NCBI RefSeq assembly: GCF_030709675.1
Contig: NZ_JAUZQD010000006.1
Coordinates: forward strand, 124,001 to 188,000
Origin: Symbioplanes lichenis
GTDB taxonomy: Bacteria; Actinomycetota; Actinomycetes; Mycobacteriales; Micromonosporaceae
Direction of reading: 5' to 3'
DNA length: 64,000 bases
The position numbers and the translations under genes are program-made. Positions 16,712 to 26,706 of the stretch are shown here, piece by piece. A model generated the notes under the pieces. It was not told the DNA's origin and did not search any database. It was given only the letters and a program-made list of their open reading frames with translations. Position 1 is the stretch's first letter; each line of letters begins with the position of its first letter.

Positions 16712-17269
16712 ATGGATTTGACCGTGATCCTCGGCCCGATGAAGGGCGGCAAGTCGCTGGAGATGATCAGCCTGCTGTCCCCGCTGCGGCACGCCGGCGT
16801 CCCGCACCGCATCTACCAGTCGGCGCGGCACGGGCGCGACACCGCGGTGACTTCCCGCTCGGGCGGCAGCCTGCAGACGGTCAAGGTGACCACCCTCGCC
16901 GGCGCCGCCGAGCCCGGCGTCGAGGTCATCGGCGTCGACGAGATCCACATGTTCACGGTGGCCGACATCGCCGCCCTGGGCGAGGCGGTCCGCCGCGGCG
17001 TCAAGGTCGTCGTCGCCGGCATCGACCTGGACCACCGCGGCAAGCTCTTCGCCCCGGTCACCGCCCTCCTCGAACTGGCCCCGGAGAAGGTCATCCACCG
17101 CCGCGCGGTCTGCGACGTCTGCCGCTCCCTGGACGCGACCCACACCCAGGTCCTGGAGCACGGCGAGCCCTTCCTCCGCGAACTGGCCCCGTCGACCGCC
17201 CTCCCCGACGACGGCACCTACACGTACGAAGCCCGCTGCCGGCGCTGTGTGGTGCTGCCACTCGACTGA
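16712..17269 (+). CDS. Thymidine kinase-like protein (TK1 fold), divergent
   Basis: The 185-residue protein follows the type II thymidine kinase plan. The P-loop is GPMKGGKS (residues 8-15), a Walker B-like strand ends in GVDEIHMF, and a zinc ribbon is made by CDVC and CRRC (AVCDVCRS and ARCRRCVV). Compared with canonical enzymes, GPMxSGKS has become GPMKGGKS and the usual DE(A/G)QFF has become DEIHMF; the glutamate expected to be catalytic remains. It would phosphorylate thymidine or a related nucleoside. CACGGT lies six bases before the ATG and no clear ribosome binding site is seen. Confidence 0.8.
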   Translation: MDLTVILGPMKGGKSLEMISLLSPLRHAGVPHRIYQSARHGRDTAVTSRSGGSLQTVKVTTLAGAAEPGVEVIGVDEIHMFTVADIAALGEAVRRGVKVVVAGIDLDHRGKLFAPVTALLELAPEKVIHRRAVCDVCRSLDATHTQVLEHGEPFLRELAPSTALPDDGTYTYEARCRRCVVLPLD

Positions 17270-17338
17270 CACCGCGCAGTCTTGGCACGATCGGCACGAG
17301 GGGTGTGACGCGCGGCGCCAGGAGTCCACAATGGCCGG

Positions 17339-18754
17339 ATGAGCGGACTGCGGCGGCTGGCGGCGACGGCGACGACCTTGGTGCTGGCGGGGTGTGGTGG
17401 GTGGTCCGTGGCGCCGACTGACGTCACGGCGACTACGGCGACGTTGCGGGCGCAGGCGGCTTGTGCGGCGGAGACGACGGACAATCCCTGTACGTTCTGG
17501 TGGCAGTACTGGGCCGACGGGGCCGGCGGGGTCACCAGCACCGTGCACCGGGAGTGGAATCAGAGCACCGGCGGGAACTACGCCGACGTGGACCAGGCGG
17601 TTACCGGGTTGTCGGCGGACACGGTTTATCGGTCGCAGTTCTGTGGCTTCGGGGACAGCAACGTGCCGCAGCCGGGGACGTGCGTCGGGCAGCGCAGCAA
17701 TCCGGTCAGCAACCCGGGGCAGCAGCCGGACGCCGGCGACCTGAGTGCGACGCAGAACTTCCGGACCGCCGGGAACGGGAAGGTGGCGACGGTCGACGCC
17801 GGGCGGCCGTTGTCGACGGCGGACACGGCGGATCGGCGGATCTCGCGGGATGCCGGGCTCAGTGCCGCCTATTCGGCGACGGAGAGTGTCTGGCTGTTCG
17901 GGGACACGGTGCAAGACACGTTCATTCCGGGGACCACAGCCGCCGCGGGGCCGTACACGCCGGGGCAGGCGCCGGACGCGCTGCGGGAGTTGCCCACTCC
18001 CCCGCAGGCACCCGCGCCGGGGCGGACCAGTCCGGCGCCGTTCCTGCCGACTCCGGTCAACCTCGGGTGCGGCGGAGGGTACCCCGCGTCGTGGCCGTCG
18101 GGGGTGGTCGCCGTGCCGGGGACGCAGACGGTGCTGATCACGTACGCGGAAACCTGCGTCACCGGGCCATTGCCGGCGGTGCGCCTGAGCCTCGCCCTGT
18201 ACGACCCGGCCACCAACCGCATCACCAGGACCGCGACGCCGTTCGTGGCCGCCTCGGCGCAGACCGGGCTGCCCACGGCGCGACGGCTCGGATCACCCGT
18301 GTACGGCACCGACGGGTACCTCTACCTGTACGCGTACGACGCAGCCGGGGTCCTGGCCGCCCGTGTTCCCGCCGCGAGCTGGGCGACCGCCTCGGCCTAC
18401 CGCTGGTGGAACGGCTCGGGCTGGTCGGCCGACAGCGCCACGGCGACCGGCGTCACCGCGCTCCCCTACGTCGGGTCGGTGCACGTGGCGAACTACGGCA
18501 GCCGGTACGGGATGATCGTGCAGACGGCGTTCGGCAGCGGCGACTTCCGTATCTTGACGGCGGCCACGCCGGCCGGCCCGTGGGTGCCCGGCCCGGCGGG
18601 TCAGGTGCCGGAGGGGTGCCCGCCGCCGACGGGCTGCTACGCCATCGCCGGGCATCCCGAGCTGTCGCCGGCCGGCACGCTCTGGTTCTCCTGGCTCAGC
18701 GGGGCTGACCTGAACGAATTCGGTCATCTGCGCCTGGGGTCGATCGCATGGTAG
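17339..18754 (+). CDS. Secreted lipoprotein with a propeller-like domain
   Basis: This 471-residue protein starts with a signal peptide and lipobox LVLAGC (Cys about residue 19). The first 130 residues contain several Cys and a fibronectin-like beta pattern. The rest carries repeated sheet motifs (ESVWLFGDTVQDTF, GYLYLYAYDAAG, YGSRYGMIVQTAFG, HPELSPAGTLWFSW), typical of DUF4185-like five-bladed propellers of glycosidase-related proteins. It is probably anchored outside and binds or trims a polysaccharide; activity is unproven. Its last 59 bases overlap the 3' end of the convergent flavoprotein gene. Confidence 0.7.
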   Translation: MSGLRRLAATATTLVLAGCGGWSVAPTDVTATTATLRAQAACAAETTDNPCTFWWQYWADGAGGVTSTVHREWNQSTGGNYADVDQAVTGLSADTVYRSQFCGFGDSNVPQPGTCVGQRSNPVSNPGQQPDAGDLSATQNFRTAGNGKVATVDAGRPLSTADTADRRISRDAGLSAAYSATESVWLFGDTVQDTFIPGTTAAAGPYTPGQAPDALRELPTPPQAPAPGRTSPAPFLPTPVNLGCGGGYPASWPSGVVAVPGTQTVLITYAETCVTGPLPAVRLSLALYDPATNRITRTATPFVAASAQTGLPTARRLGSPVYGTDGYLYLYAYDAAGVLAARVPAASWATASAYRWWNGSGWSADSATATGVTALPYVGSVHVANYGSRYGMIVQTAFGSGDFRILTAATPAGPWVPGPAGQVPEGCPPPTGCYAIAGHPELSPAGTLWFSWLSGADLNEFGHLRLGSIAW

Positions 18755-20039
18755 CGATCAGCTCGGCGCGGCTCGGGCCGGGCGCGGGGGCCGGGCGCCA
18801 GCCGGACTCGTAGAGCTCGCGCGCCCGCGGTTCGGCGGCGGCCAGGGTCGCGGGCAGGCCGGTCATCGACAGGAAGGGCAGGACCAGGGGCATCAGGGAC
18901 TTGTCGGCGTCGGCGGCCGCGGTGATGTGGCCGGAGGTCAGGGGGCGGGACAGGTCGACGTCGAGGCCGGCCAGCTGGCGTACGGCATCCGGGTCCCACG
19001 CCTGGTGATCGTCGAACCACGGCCGGATCGCCCGGGTGCACCAGTCGTCGAAGGCGAGACTCAGCGAAACCAGGTCGGCCGGGTGCTCGGTGAGCAGTTC
19101 GACGAGCCGGCGGGCCTGCAGCAGCGACGTGGCGATGCCGCGCCCGGCGGTCGGGTTCGTGGTGCAGACCGCGTCGCCGGCGTGGATCAGGCCGGGCAGG
19201 GCCACCTTGCCGTCCGGGCCGAGCTGCCCCCGGTACGTGTTCCGCAGTCGCACCCCGGGCAGCACGCGCGAGACCGGGCGGGTGCGGGCCGGGTCGGTCC
19301 ACTCGGCGAGGCCCGGGATCGTGCGGACGACGGCCTCGTACGCGGCCGGGTGCCGGACGGCGGCGAGCTCGGTGTCCGTGGTGAGGTGCGTGAACGAGAC
19401 CGAGACCGTGCGGTTGTCCTGCAGGAACACCACGCCGATGTAGCCGTCGAACCGGGAGATCAGCCCGACCGCCGCACTGGTGGGCCCCGGCGCGGCGCCC
19501 GGCAGCAGCTGGTACTCCCGGGCGACGTACGAGACCCCGCAGTCGCTCTCGACGACGGGGGCGCGCAGGGCGTCGGCGACGTGGCCCGCGCGGCCGGAGG
19601 CGTTGACGACCAGGTCGGCGGCCAGCGGCGCGCCGTCCACGAGCAGGCCCGCGGCGCGACCGGCGGCGGGCAGGACGTCGTCGGCGCGGCCGGTCACGAG
19701 GGTCACCCCCTTCTCGCGTACGGCCGCCGCCCGCAGCACCCGCTCGAACAGCGGCCGCCCGCAGGTCAGCCCGACCACCTGCGAGCCCCGCACGGTGAGC
19801 GACGCCCCGGCCGCCAGCAGGGCGTCCTTGACGTCGGGCAGCTCGGCCTCCAAGGCGTCCGCCACCTGTTGCCGCAGCCCGTGCGGATGGTGGAACTGCA
19901 TGACCCCGCGCCGGTCCCACGTGCCGTCGGGGGCCGGGCCGGGATCGCGATCCACGACCGTGACCCGATGACCCCGGCGGGCGAGCACCATGGCCGTGTA
20001 GAGACCCGTCGGCCCCGCGCCGACCACCGCGACATGCAT
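18696..20039 (-). CDS. FAD-dependent monooxygenase/oxidoreductase
   Basis: The 447-residue protein has an N-terminal FAD-binding Rossmann motif (VAVVGAGPTGLYTAMVLARRG, residues 3-23) and the second FAD site HAGDAVCTTNPTAGRGIA (about residue 280), as in PHBH-type aromatic hydroxylases and geranylgeranyl-reductase-like enzymes. The substrate is unknown. The minus-strand hexamer TAGGCT (20047-20052) lies seven bases before the ATG. The gene ends 59 bases inside the convergent lipoprotein gene. Confidence 0.85.
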   Translation of the reverse strand: MHVAVVGAGPTGLYTAMVLARRGHRVTVVDRDPGPAPDGTWDRRGVMQFHHPHGLRQQVADALEAELPDVKDALLAAGASLTVRGSQVVGLTCGRPLFERVLRAAAVREKGVTLVTGRADDVLPAAGRAAGLLVDGAPLAADLVVNASGRAGHVADALRAPVVESDCGVSYVAREYQLLPGAAPGPTSAAVGLISRFDGYIGVVFLQDNRTVSVSFTHLTTDTELAAVRHPAAYEAVVRTIPGLAEWTDPARTRPVSRVLPGVRLRNTYRGQLGPDGKVALPGLIHAGDAVCTTNPTAGRGIATSLLQARRLVELLTEHPADLVSLSLAFDDWCTRAIRPWFDDHQAWDPDAVRQLAGLDVDLSRPLTSGHITAAADADKSLMPLVLPFLSMTGLPATLAAAEPRARELYESGWRPAPAPGPSRAELIATMRSTPGADDRIRSGQPR

Positions 20040-20136
20040 GGACCGCAGCCTATCGAACGTTAAGTGATCATACCGTCACGGAAAGAGCATCACTCTCTTT
20101 CGGTCAATTTTGAGGTGACGCTTCTAGGCTCAAGCA
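20040..20136. promoter_or_regulatory. Divergent promoter with two TAGGCT -10 elements
   Basis: The 97-base spacer between the flavoprotein and the protease gene is A+T-rich. TAGGCT occurs on the minus strand (20047-20052) seven bases before the flavoprotein ATG, and on the plus strand (20125-20130) six bases before the protease ATG. Both placements predict leaderless or near-leaderless messages. No convincing -35 elements are seen. Confidence 0.5.
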
Positions 20137-20988
20137 ATGGAGCGTCCCGAGATGACGGTGCTGGGCACTGATCCGCCCCCGGAACAGGACAAAAAGCCCG
20201 CCCCCGTCACTTTGCGCCGCCGCATCGGCATCGGCCTGGTCGTCGCCTGGGCGCTCGTGCTCACCGTCGTCGTCTTCACCCGCGGCAGCGACAGCGACGA
20301 GGAGCAGGCCGCACCTCCGGCGAGGCCGTCCCCGTCGGCGTCGCAGGGGCCGCTGACCACCGGCGAGGTCTATCAGACGCTGCTGCCGTCCGTGGTCCGC
20401 ATCGAGACCACCCGCGGCGCCAAGGCGAACGCCACCAGCATGACCGAGTCGGCCATCGGCACCGGCGTCATCGCCAACGCCGACGGCTCGATCCTCACCG
20501 CGCTGCACGTGGTGGCGAACGCGAGCGCCATCAGGATCTCCTACACCGACGGCACCACGTCGCCCGCGAGCGTGGCGAGCAGCGACCCGGACAACGACAT
20601 CGCCGTGCTCAGCCCGCAGAAGGGGCCGGAGACGCTGGTGCCGGCGACGCTCGGCGGCGGGGTGCAGGTCGGCGACAAGGTGGTGGCGATCGGCAACCCG
20701 CTCGGCCTGACCATGAGTACGAGCGACGGGGTCGTCTCCGGCGTCGACCGCGACCTGGCCCGCGACCAGGAGGGGGCGACGCAGGGCCTCATCCAGTTCG
20801 ACGCGGCGGTCAACCCGGGCAGCTCGGGCGGGCCGCTGATCAACGACGGCGGCGCCGTGGTCGGCATCGTCGTCTCGCTCGCCAACCCGACCAGCGCCGG
20901 CACCTTCATCGGCATCGGCTTCGCCGTCCCCATCGGCACCGCCCTCGGCGGCGGCGGCGAGGGCGACGGGCAGACCCCGCCTCTCTAG
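20137..20988 (+). CDS. Membrane-anchored HtrA-like serine protease without PDZ domain
   Basis: This 283-residue protein has a cytoplasmic N-terminus, one membrane helix (about residues 30-47) and an external trypsin-like domain. The catalytic triad is complete: His124 (TALHVV), Asp154 (NDIAVL) and Ser230 (NPGSSGGPL). The PDZ domain that usually follows in HtrA/DegP is absent; the chain stops after GIGFAVPIG and a short Gly-rich tail. It is followed after 18 bases by the MoxR-DUF58-Bat genes and is probably cotranscribed with them, which suggests a role in envelope protein quality control. Confidence 0.88.
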   Translation: MERPEMTVLGTDPPPEQDKKPAPVTLRRRIGIGLVVAWALVLTVVVFTRGSDSDEEQAAPPARPSPSASQGPLTTGEVYQTLLPSVVRIETTRGAKANATSMTESAIGTGVIANADGSILTALHVVANASAIRISYTDGTTSPASVASSDPDNDIAVLSPQKGPETLVPATLGGGVQVGDKVVAIGNPLGLTMSTSDGVVSGVDRDLARDQEGATQGLIQFDAAVNPGSSGGPLINDGGAVVGIVVSLANPTSAGTFIGIGFAVPIGTALGGGGEGDGQTPPL

Positions 20989-21006
20989 AGACCAAAGGAC
21001 AACCGC

Positions 21007-21990
<984 letters not shown>

Positions 21991-21993
21991 CCC

Positions 21994-22872
21994 ATGGCGG
22001 GAGCACCCGAGAAGCTGCTGCGCCGCCTCGAGTGGCGCCTGGGCCGCCGGCTGGACGGCCGGCTGCAGGGCGCCTATCGCACGGTGTGGCACGGGACCGG
22101 CATCGACTTCACGGACCTGCGCGCCTACACGCCGGAGGACGACGTCCGGCACATCGACTGGAACGTGACCGCGCGCCTGGACGAGCCGTTCGTCCGCCAG
22201 TACACCGAGGACCGCGAGCTGACGGCCTGGCTGGTGATCGACCGCTCGGCGTCCATGAGGTTCGGGATCCGGAACGGGAAGGCGGGCGTCGCCACCGAGC
22301 TGGCGGTCAGCCTGAGCCGGCTGGTCGCGCAGGGCGGCAACCGGATCGGCGCCATCCTGTACGACAACGCGGCGCACGCGGTCATCCCGCCGCGCCCGGG
22401 CCGGGACCAGGTGCTGACCATCACCCGCGAGCTGCTGCGCGAACCGGCCGCGTCGACGGGGACCACGGACCTGGCCGCCATGCTGAAGCTGGCCGCGCTG
22501 ACGACCGTACGCCGCCGCAGTCTGATCTTTGTCATGAGCGACTTCATCGGCGAGCCGGGCTGGGACCGCCCGCTCGGGCAGCTGGCCCACCGGCACGAGA
22601 CCGTCGTGATCCGGGTGACCGATCCGGCCGAGCACGAGCTGCCCGACCTGGGCCTGATCCTGGTGCAGGACGCGGAGACCGGTGAGCAGGTGCTCGTCGA
22701 CACCAGTGACCCACTGCTGCGCGGCCGCCTCGCCGACCAGGTCGGGGCGCGCGAGGACGAGCTGGCGGAGAGCATGCGCCGCGCCGGGGTCGCCCCGCAC
22801 CACGTGACCACCGACCAGGACCTGCTCGGCGCGCTGCTCGCCATGGTCCGCCGCTCGGGAGTGCGCCGATGA
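21994..22872 (+). CDS. DUF58 domain protein
   Basis: The 292-residue protein has the DUF58 signature DFTDLRAYTPEDDVRHIDWNVTARLDEPFVRQYTEDRE followed by a VWA-like domain with the partly conserved metal site VIDRSASM (about residue 83). Members are partners of MoxR ATPases. It starts 4 bases after moxR and overlaps the next gene by 4 bases (ATGA). Its exact role is not known. Confidence 0.92.
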   Translation: MAGAPEKLLRRLEWRLGRRLDGRLQGAYRTVWHGTGIDFTDLRAYTPEDDVRHIDWNVTARLDEPFVRQYTEDRELTAWLVIDRSASMRFGIRNGKAGVATELAVSLSRLVAQGGNRIGAILYDNAAHAVIPPRPGRDQVLTITRELLREPAASTGTTDLAAMLKLAALTTVRRRSLIFVMSDFIGEPGWDRPLGQLAHRHETVVIRVTDPAEHELPDLGLILVQDAETGEQVLVDTSDPLLRGRLADQVGAREDELAESMRRAGVAPHHVTTDQDLLGALLAMVRRSGVRR

Positions 22873-23837
22873 GCTTCCAGCAGCCACTGATCGTCGTGGT
22901 CGCCGTGCTCGTCACGGTGGCGGCCGGCTGGGCGTACACGCTGGTGCAGCGCCGGCGGACCGCGGCCTGGACCGGCGCGGGGTTCGCCCCGAACCGCTCG
23001 CGCCGGGCGGTGCTGCGGCGCCATCTGCCGTACGTGCTGCTGCTCGTCGCCCTGCCGGTGCTGCTCGTCGGTCTGGCGCGCCCGCAGGCCGAGGTCGCGG
23101 TGCCGCACCGCGCCGGGACCGTCGTCCTGGCGTTCGACGTGTCGAACAGCATGTCCGCGACCGACGTGCAGCCGAGCCGGCTGGGCGCCGCGCAGGCCGC
23201 CGCGAACGAGTTCGTCGCCGCGCAGGCCGACAGCGTGGACATCGGCGTGCTGCCCTTCGGCGACCAGGCGCTGCTCACCCAGGCCCCGACCGACGACCGG
23301 CAGGCCGTCTCCGCGGCGATCGCCCGGCTCAAACCCGGCGGCGGTACGTCACTGGGGCAGGCGATCCTCGTCGCGCTGGGCGCGGTCGTCGGCAAGCCGG
23401 TCGCCCTGCCCGAGGCCGGCGCGGCGGCTCCTTCGCTCGGCTACTGGCCCTCCGCGACAATCGTGGTCTTCTCGGACGGGCAGGAGACGGGCGGGCCGGA
23501 CGTCGAGGCAGCCGCGGAACTGGCGGCGGCGGCCGGGGTCCGGATCCAGACCGTCGGCGTGGGCACCGCGCGGGGTGCCACGGTCGAGGTCGACGGCTAC
23601 CAGCTCAACACCGCGCTCGACGAGTCTCTGCTGAGTGCGGTCGCGCAGGTGAGCGGGGGCGCCTACCACGCGGCCGGCGACGCGGCGGCGCTCAACGACA
23701 CGACGAAGTCGATCGACCTGCGGCTGACCACCGAGAAGGAACCGCTCGAGCTGACCGGTCCGATCGCCGCGGCGGGGTTGCTGCTGCTCGTCGCGGGCGC
23801 GCTGCTCGGCCTGCTCTGGCACGGGAGGTTCGTCTGA
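22869..23837 (+). CDS. VWA-domain membrane protein, BatA type
   Basis: The 322-residue protein has two N-terminal membrane helices, a VWA domain with a MIDAS motif DVSNSMSATD (about residue 92), and a C-terminal membrane helix. The MIDAS DxSxS is intact, so it can bind a divalent ion. It shares one base with the next gene (TGATG). With MoxR, DUF58 and the next VWA protein it probably forms a membrane complex linked to stress resistance or envelope maintenance. Confidence 0.9.
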   Translation: MSFQQPLIVVVAVLVTVAAGWAYTLVQRRRTAAWTGAGFAPNRSRRAVLRRHLPYVLLLVALPVLLVGLARPQAEVAVPHRAGTVVLAFDVSNSMSATDVQPSRLGAAQAAANEFVAAQADSVDIGVLPFGDQALLTQAPTDDRQAVSAAIARLKPGGGTSLGQAILVALGAVVGKPVALPEAGAAAPSLGYWPSATIVVFSDGQETGGPDVEAAAELAAAAGVRIQTVGVGTARGATVEVDGYQLNTALDESLLSAVAQVSGGAYHAAGDAAALNDTTKSIDLRLTTEKEPLELTGPIAAAGLLLLVAGALLGLLWHGRFV

Positions 23838-24874
23838 TGTCGTTCAGCTGGCCGTGGGCGCTGGTCGCCCTGCTGGCCGTACCCCTGTTGCTCCTGGCCC
23901 GGTGGTGGCTCAACCGCCGCCGCAAGCGGGCCGCCGTGATCGTGCCGAGCATCGCCCTCATCCGCGCCGCGCTGCCGGGCCGGACCGCCTGGCGCCGCCG
24001 CGTCCCGGTCTGGCTCTTCCTGGCCGGCCTGCTCGTGCTGGCCGTGGGCGCGGGCCGCCCCCAGGCGTCCGTGTCCGTGCCGGCCAACGACACGTCGATC
24101 CTGCTCGCGATCGACGTCTCCGGCTCCATGTGTACGACCGACATCGCCCCGAACCGCATGACCGTCGCCATCGACGCCGCCCGCGACTTCGTGAGCAACC
24201 AGCGGGACGGCACGAAGATCGGGCTCGTCGCCTTCTCCGGCATCGCGGGCCTGCTCGTCTCCCCCACGACCGACAAGGATCAGCTGCTCGACGCGCTCGA
24301 CACCCTGACCACGGCTCGGGGCACGGCCATCGGGCAGGCCATCCTCACGTCGCTCGACGCCATCGCGGAGACCAACCCCGACGTGGCGGCGACCGGCGTG
24401 GACCTCGGCGACGTCCCGCCGGGCCCGGACGGCGACTACGAGCCGGACACGATCGTCGTGCTGACCGACGGCGCGAACAGCACCGGCGTCGAGCCCGCGG
24501 TCGCCGCCGAGCAAGCGGCCGCGCGGCGCGTACGCGTCTTCACCATCGGCTTCGGGACGACGAACCCGGCGCCCATGGTCTGCAGCCCCGACCAGGTCGG
24601 CAACGACTCCTTCGGCGGCGGGCGGTTCGGGGGCGGGGGCTTCGGCGGCAGCCGCATCCAGGAGATCGACGAGGAGGCGCTCACCGCGGTGGCCGACACC
24701 ACGGGCGGGCGCTACTTCAAGGCCGAGGACGCGGGCCAGCTCGACGACGTGCTCGGCGACCTGCCCAAGGAGTTCGGCCTGCACCGCGAGGACCAGGAGA
24801 TCACGGTCTGGTTCATCCTCGCCGGGGTGCTGCTCGTCTTCGGCGGGATGGGATTCTCGCTCTGGCCTCGCTAG
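23837..24874 (+). CDS. VWA-domain membrane protein, BatB type
   Basis: This 345-residue paralogue of the upstream protein has two N-terminal membrane helices, MIDAS motif IDVSGSMCTTD (about residue 91), and a C-terminal helix (WFILAGVLLVFGGMGFSLW). A Gly/Phe-rich low-complexity stretch (about residues 257-273) interrupts the VWA domain before its last strands. It is the last gene of the MoxR module. No clear terminator follows. Confidence 0.9.
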   Translation: MSFSWPWALVALLAVPLLLLARWWLNRRRKRAAVIVPSIALIRAALPGRTAWRRRVPVWLFLAGLLVLAVGAGRPQASVSVPANDTSILLAIDVSGSMCTTDIAPNRMTVAIDAARDFVSNQRDGTKIGLVAFSGIAGLLVSPTTDKDQLLDALDTLTTARGTAIGQAILTSLDAIAETNPDVAATGVDLGDVPPGPDGDYEPDTIVVLTDGANSTGVEPAVAAEQAAARRVRVFTIGFGTTNPAPMVCSPDQVGNDSFGGGRFGGGGFGGSRIQEIDEEALTAVADTTGGRYFKAEDAGQLDDVLGDLPKEFGLHREDQEITVWFILAGVLLVFGGMGFSLWPR

Positions 24875-24907
24875 GCAGGTGCCCCTTGGGCCATGCAGTA
24901 TGCATTC

Positions 24908-25870
24908 ATGGGGATCGAAGAGTTGCTGGCTCGGTGGGGTCAGGGCGCCCAGGCGCTCGCCCTGCTGAGCGCGGCCCAGGAGCTGTCCGGATTCTTGCGG
25001 GAGGAGCGGGACGTCGCCGCCGTGGCCGCGTTCGCGGGGCTGACCACCGGCCGGGCCGGCGACGTGCTCGCCGCCCTCGTCGCCCACGACCTGGCCGAGG
25101 AAGTCGCCCCCGGCCGCTTCCGGATCGCACCCGGCCTCGCCGCCGCCCTCGCCGACGACGCCCCCGGCGACCTGCCGGCCCGGATCGCGCAGGCCACGCT
25201 GCTCACCCGCCAGACCGAGGCCGCCGTACGCACCGGAGTCGTCACACTGTCCGCCGAGGACGCCCTCACGGTGGCCCGCGCCAACGCCTTCCGCCCCGGC
25301 GACGGCGCCCGCGCGGTGGTCACCAAGATCTTCGAAGCCGTCCCCGAGGTCGCCGCCGCCATGGCCCACGGCCGCATGCTCGACGTCGGCAGCGGCGTCG
25401 GCGGCTTCGTCCTCACCGCGGCGGGCATGCTCCCGGACATGCGCGCCACCACCCTGGAAGTGGTCCCCGAGGTGGCGGCCGTCGCCCGCTCCCGCGCCCG
25501 AGCACTGGGCGTGGACGACCGCGTCGACATCCGGGTGCAGGACGCGCGCGACTTCGACTCGCCGGACGCGTACGACATCGCCTTCTGGGCCCAGCCCTTC
25601 TTCCCGCTCCCCGCCCGCCCGGCCACCCTCGCCATGATCCACCGCAGCCTGCGCACCGGCGGCCTGCTCCTCCTCCAACAGCTGGACACCGCCCCGGCCG
25701 GACGCGCCGAACTGGCCAACTTCGCCCTGCGCCGCATGGTGGCGCACGCGCAGGGGCTCCCCTTCGCCCGCCCGATGGCCGACCTGGTGGCCGAGGCCGC
25801 CCCGGCGGGATTCTCTCTGATCCGCGAGCTGGACGAGGACTTCGGCCGCATGGCGCTGTTCAGCCGCTGA
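24908..25870 (+). CDS. SAM-dependent methyltransferase, class I
   Basis: The protein has a helical N-terminal domain (about 1-150) resembling the winged-helix/dimerisation part of O-methyltransferase-like enzymes, then a class I methyltransferase domain with GRMLDVGSGVGGFVL (motif I), TTLEVVPEVAAVARSRA (motif II) and IAFWAQPFFP (motif IV). The acceptor is unknown. I chose the ATG at 24908, which lies six bases after CAGTAT; an ATG at 24893 would add five residues. It stands alone after the Bat genes. Confidence 0.85.
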   Translation: MGIEELLARWGQGAQALALLSAAQELSGFLREERDVAAVAAFAGLTTGRAGDVLAALVAHDLAEEVAPGRFRIAPGLAAALADDAPGDLPARIAQATLLTRQTEAAVRTGVVTLSAEDALTVARANAFRPGDGARAVVTKIFEAVPEVAAAMAHGRMLDVGSGVGGFVLTAAGMLPDMRATTLEVVPEVAAVARSRARALGVDDRVDIRVQDARDFDSPDAYDIAFWAQPFFPLPARPATLAMIHRSLRTGGLLLLQQLDTAPAGRAELANFALRRMVAHAQGLPFARPMADLVAEAAPAGFSLIRELDEDFGRMALFSR

Positions 25871-26135
25871 CCTACCTCGCGCCGACATGGCGCACTGGCT
25901 CGCGCGAACTCAGCGCTCATGCCATGTCCGGATCTGCCGATGACAGTGAGGCGGTGATCGAACGCGTGCGGCCCGCGTCGTGGCCCCGCCTCTCCGGGCT
26001 CCACCCCCTGGCCGCAGAATGCACCGCACCGCCTTGCGGGATTGCCGACGTGCACCACTTGCCATTCAATTTTGTGTGACGCCCCTCATTCAGTCACCAC
26101 TTCCGATCTTGAAGTCGCGGGAGAAGAATCAAGTA
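25871..26135. other. Intergenic stretch, relatively A+T-rich, no gene recognised
   Basis: The first part is G+C-rich with no coding pattern that continues. From about 26040 the composition drops clearly in G+C. A weak hairpin GCGCC-GACAT-GGCGC lies near 25890. It may hold the promoter of the next small gene. Confidence 0.4.
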
Positions 26136-26498
26136 ATGAGGTGGGTTCAGACGGAAATATTCTCGGCCGTCGAATTAGCGTGGCTGCGCGACTCGACACG
26201 GCGGCGCAACTATTCCGCGGAGAAGGAGGGCTTCCGGCGTGCGCACGGGGTCCGGCGAGCGTTCGGAAAGGCTCTGCGCCATGCCGCCCGGATGCGGCGC
26301 GATGCCCCTGAGGCCCGGACGCCCGACGGTAAGCTGCGGTGGATCGAAGCCGCGCGTGCGGACTTCCGTGAGGCGAACAGAAGGCGAGCACAAGCGGGCG
26401 CCGATGACGAGCGTGACCGCAAGCGTGCAACCGGTGACCTGTTCGACTGGGCTCGTTTCACGAACCGGTGGCGAGTGAACCTTGCCGCCGCCTTCTAG
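26136..26498 (+). CDS. Small basic hypothetical protein with a TTA codon
   Basis: I do not recognise this 120-residue protein. It is rich in Arg, Ala and Glu, likely helical (YSAEKEGFRRAHGVRRAFGKALRHAARMRR, then KLRWIEAARADFREANRRR). Base use differs from its neighbours: early codons include ATA (Ile8), GAA and TTA (Leu14, 26175-26177), all rare in this DNA. It sits in a low-G+C pocket, so horizontal acquisition is likely. The TTA codon could make its translation depend on the late-expressed bldA tRNA known in streptomycetes. A GGGAGAAG sequence lies upstream of the ATG at a long spacing. Confidence 0.5.
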   Translation: MRWVQTEIFSAVELAWLRDSTRRRNYSAEKEGFRRAHGVRRAFGKALRHAARMRRDAPEARTPDGKLRWIEAARADFREANRRRAQAGADDERDRKRATGDLFDWARFTNRWRVNLAAAF

Positions 26499-26706
26499 TC
26501 GTATTCACATGCGTCGGTGCGAACGAGCGCAATGGGGAGCACGCTTCCGTGACATCGCGCGAAATACGGGCGCGGTCCTCGGCAAACCAATGATGAGAGC
26601 TCATGAGATATGCGCGCTGAGCGCACCCCTCTGCCACCGACAATGAGCGGCGTGACCGGCTACGGACGTTGCTCGAGCTGTAAGCGCCGCCGGCTTCGTC
26701 GCTGCG
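26499..26706. other. Intergenic stretch, low G+C, no convincing gene
   Basis: This 208-base segment has A+T-rich patches. It contains only a 25-codon frame (26643-26720) encoding a Cys/Arg-rich peptide, which I do not call. No terminator or repeat is clear. Confidence 0.35.
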
